NCBI GenBank assembly: GCA_036245525.1 | Contig: BTPG01000005.1 | Span: forward strand, 120,240,417 to 120,304,416 | Reading direction: 5' to 3' | DNA: 64,000 bases | Source: Semisulcospira habei | Lineage: Eukaryota > Mollusca > Gastropoda > Semisulcospiridae | Shown: piece after piece, positions 59,101 through 62,100 of the stretch | Numbering within the stretch: position 1 is the stretch's first letter | Layout of the letters: every line of letters starts with the position of its first letter | Notes under the pieces: generated by a model | Seen by the model: the letters and a program-made list of their open reading frames with translations, nothing else | Databases searched by the model: none | What the model was told of the DNA's origin: nothing | Position numbers and translations under genes: made by a program

Positions 59101-62100
59101 TGCCCCTGCTGCTACTTGGTGGAGGAGGATACACCATCAGGAATGTGGCCCGGTGCTGGACATACGAAACGTCTCTGGCTCTCGGAGTAGAAGTCGCAAA
59201 TGGTATGTTGTGATGTAGTGTTGACACTTACGTTAATCCCTTCACAGAATTGTGTCTTTGAAAGCTGGGCAAATTCAGCGCCGTGTAATCCCATTAATCC
59301 AAGGAACACGGATATGAATAGGATCAGAAAGAGGCAAAGAACCTCATGAGCCCCCGCATCTGCAGGCACTCAAGCAGTTCATTGTCTCTCGCAATTGCTT
59401 GACATTCACATTTTTCCAGCAGTGAAGGGGGTTAACCAATATAACCCCACGACCGCATTTCCCAACAACTAAGTACCACTTGCAGGGGATGGATTGACCC
59501 TAATAATTCAAGGGTAGTGCCAGATTAGCTTGGCGCCTTCAGGCGCCAAGCTAATCTGGCACTACCCTTGAATTATCAGGGTCAGTCCATCTTCAGCTGT
59601 AGGGCGTCAGGGCTAAATGGGTTAAAAACTCTTCTTTTTGTGTGAACAGTTTATCTATTACGTATAGTAGTTTTAAACCTAAGCCATTCTTCTTTGTTTC
59701 AGAGCTGCCGTACAATGATTATTTTGAGTACTATGGGCCAGACTTCAAGCTACACATCAGTCCCTCGAACATGGGCAATCAGAACACAGCGGAATACATG
59801 GAAAAGATCAAGTAGGTATTTTTGTGCAGTCAAAAAAAAAGATTTGCAAATAAAGTGTTTAGGAACCCTCTCTTTTTAATGATAACAAAATAATGATAAT
59901 AACTAGAGGTCTGACACACATTATGTACACCAAAGTTTACAAAGCCTAAATTATTACGCAATTATACAGGGGTGACAATAACCTGAATTGTTCACACTCA
60001 CAGAGTGACATTTTTATTGCAGGACCCGTTTGTTTGAGAATCTCAGAATGTTGCCCCATGCTCCCGGTGTGCAGATGCAAGGTAGGTCCACTGCAGAACC
60101 CACACATTTCATCAGCACCAGCTGTGTGTGTTGTAACAGTTTTGGCCAGAGTTTGCATTTAGCTTAACACGTTTCACCCCTACACCCTACGGCAGGAGAT
60201 GGATAGAGCGTGATAATTCAAGGGTAGCGCAAGACTTGCTTGGTGCCTGATGGCGCCAAGCTAATCTGGTGCTGCCCTTGAATTATCATGCTTGATCCAT
60301 CTCCTGTAACCAGCACATAGTCGTTAAGTGACACCTCCAAAATTTGAAGAATAGGGCTGTGGGGTTAAATGGGTTAATGGAGCATTACCTAGCATCATAA
60401 TTTTCAAGCCGTCTGTTGTAGTATGGATGTAATGCTTTGAAAATAGACGATGATGCTTGGTTGTGATGTGTTTGTCTTTGTTTCTGTGATGGAATAGATG
60501 TTGATTTGGGGGTGTGTGCGTCTGTTGTTTGCAGCCATTCCAGAGGACGCTTTGAATGATGAGAGTGAAGACGAGGATCGTGAAAACCCTGACAGTCGCA
60601 TCTCCAGTAAGTGCCCTGTTGTCTTTTTTTGCCCACATCATTGTGCTTTGCACATTTCATTCCTACACATCACTGCGTTCATTGGCGTACCGTTTGATTA
60701 GTGCAGTCCACCCAGGTTGATAGGTAATCGTCATGTCATGTCCAAAATTCAAAGAAATTCCTAAACAAAGGATGACCACTTAAAAAGGACAAGTGCAACA
60801 CAATTTAATGAATTTAGGGGGTTAACCTATTTAGCCCCGACACCCTACAGCAGGAGATGAATCGACCATGATAATTTAAGGGTAGGTAGCATCAGATTGG
60901 CTTGGCGCCGGACGGCGCCAAGCCAATCTGATGCTACCCTTGAATTATCATGGTCGATCCATCTCCTGCTGCTGCTACAAAATCTGTAAGTAACGGGTCC
61001 AAAATTTCAGAAATACCGCAGGCAGGTTACATTTTTGTAAATTGTGTTGTACTTGGTCTGCCGAAGCATGTGTTTGTTTCTTGCTTTGTGTATTACTTTT
61101 TAGTCTAGATTCTGTAGTGCAGAATTCAGCGTTCATCTCTGGTCAACATCCCCTCCTCCATACAAGATTTTGACTTGCCTTATTTTAAGTGTTTTGGTTG
61201 TTTGTAACCTCTCATATTTTGTGTTCAGTCCGTGCCAGTGACAAACGCATCACATGCGAGGAAGAGTTCTCAGACAGCGAGGATGAAGGGGAGGGAGGGC
61301 GGCGCGATCGGGTCAGCTACAAACCCAAAGCCAAAAAGGCTAGAACTGACGAAGAGAAAAAGGAGGGTGCAGACAAAGGTGAGGGAATGTTGTTGTTTTT
61401 GTCTGCTCACTTTTGTTTTCTCCTTTTTTTTTTTTCCTTTTTTTTTTCTTTTTTTTTCTTTTTTTTTTTTTTGGGGGGGGGGGTGTGCAATTTTGAGTGT
61501 TTTTTTCTTTTTTGTTTTGTGGTGTCCTTTGTTTTTTTTGTCTTTTTTTTTTGTTTTTTGCAAGTGTTGGGTTAGCATCTATTGCACATGTTAGGGAATA
61601 TCTGACACCTGTGCTTGTCAACAAACTGAAATAATAAATGTTCCACTTGTTGTGGCTTGAATACGACGTCCATCATTGCAGACTGAATGCCTGGTGACCA
61701 GCAAAATTAACCTTGGCCCATACAGGAATTCTTGAGGTTCTGTGCCTCTTGTTGGTCCTGTCTGTGTCGGTTGCAGTGAGCCTCTCAAGAAGAGAGCACC
61801 ATTGGGTGTTTATTAAATATTATACAATGTTGTCTGCTGGTCTGTGATTTTGAACCTACCTTGCAGCTACAGCATCACAGACCAGCACACAATTAGGGTA
61901 CTTGTGTGTGGTTGAGTAATGAAGTCCAACCCGTTCGCTGTCGGTTGCGCATTTTACAGAAATCCCCTTGACAAAATGCACTACCAACAGCCAAAGGGTT
62001 AGAGTTCCTTAAAGAAAAACCACTATCCAGGTACTGAGAGCCAAAGCTCTGTTGCATGTTGATGAATCCTGTATCATGTGCAGACGCCAAGGATGAGAAG

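Noticed and set aside
61189..61594. Separate gene read through the T-rich tract
   Set aside because: The useful part is HDAC1 exon 12; the rest is intron running into poly-T/poly-G.
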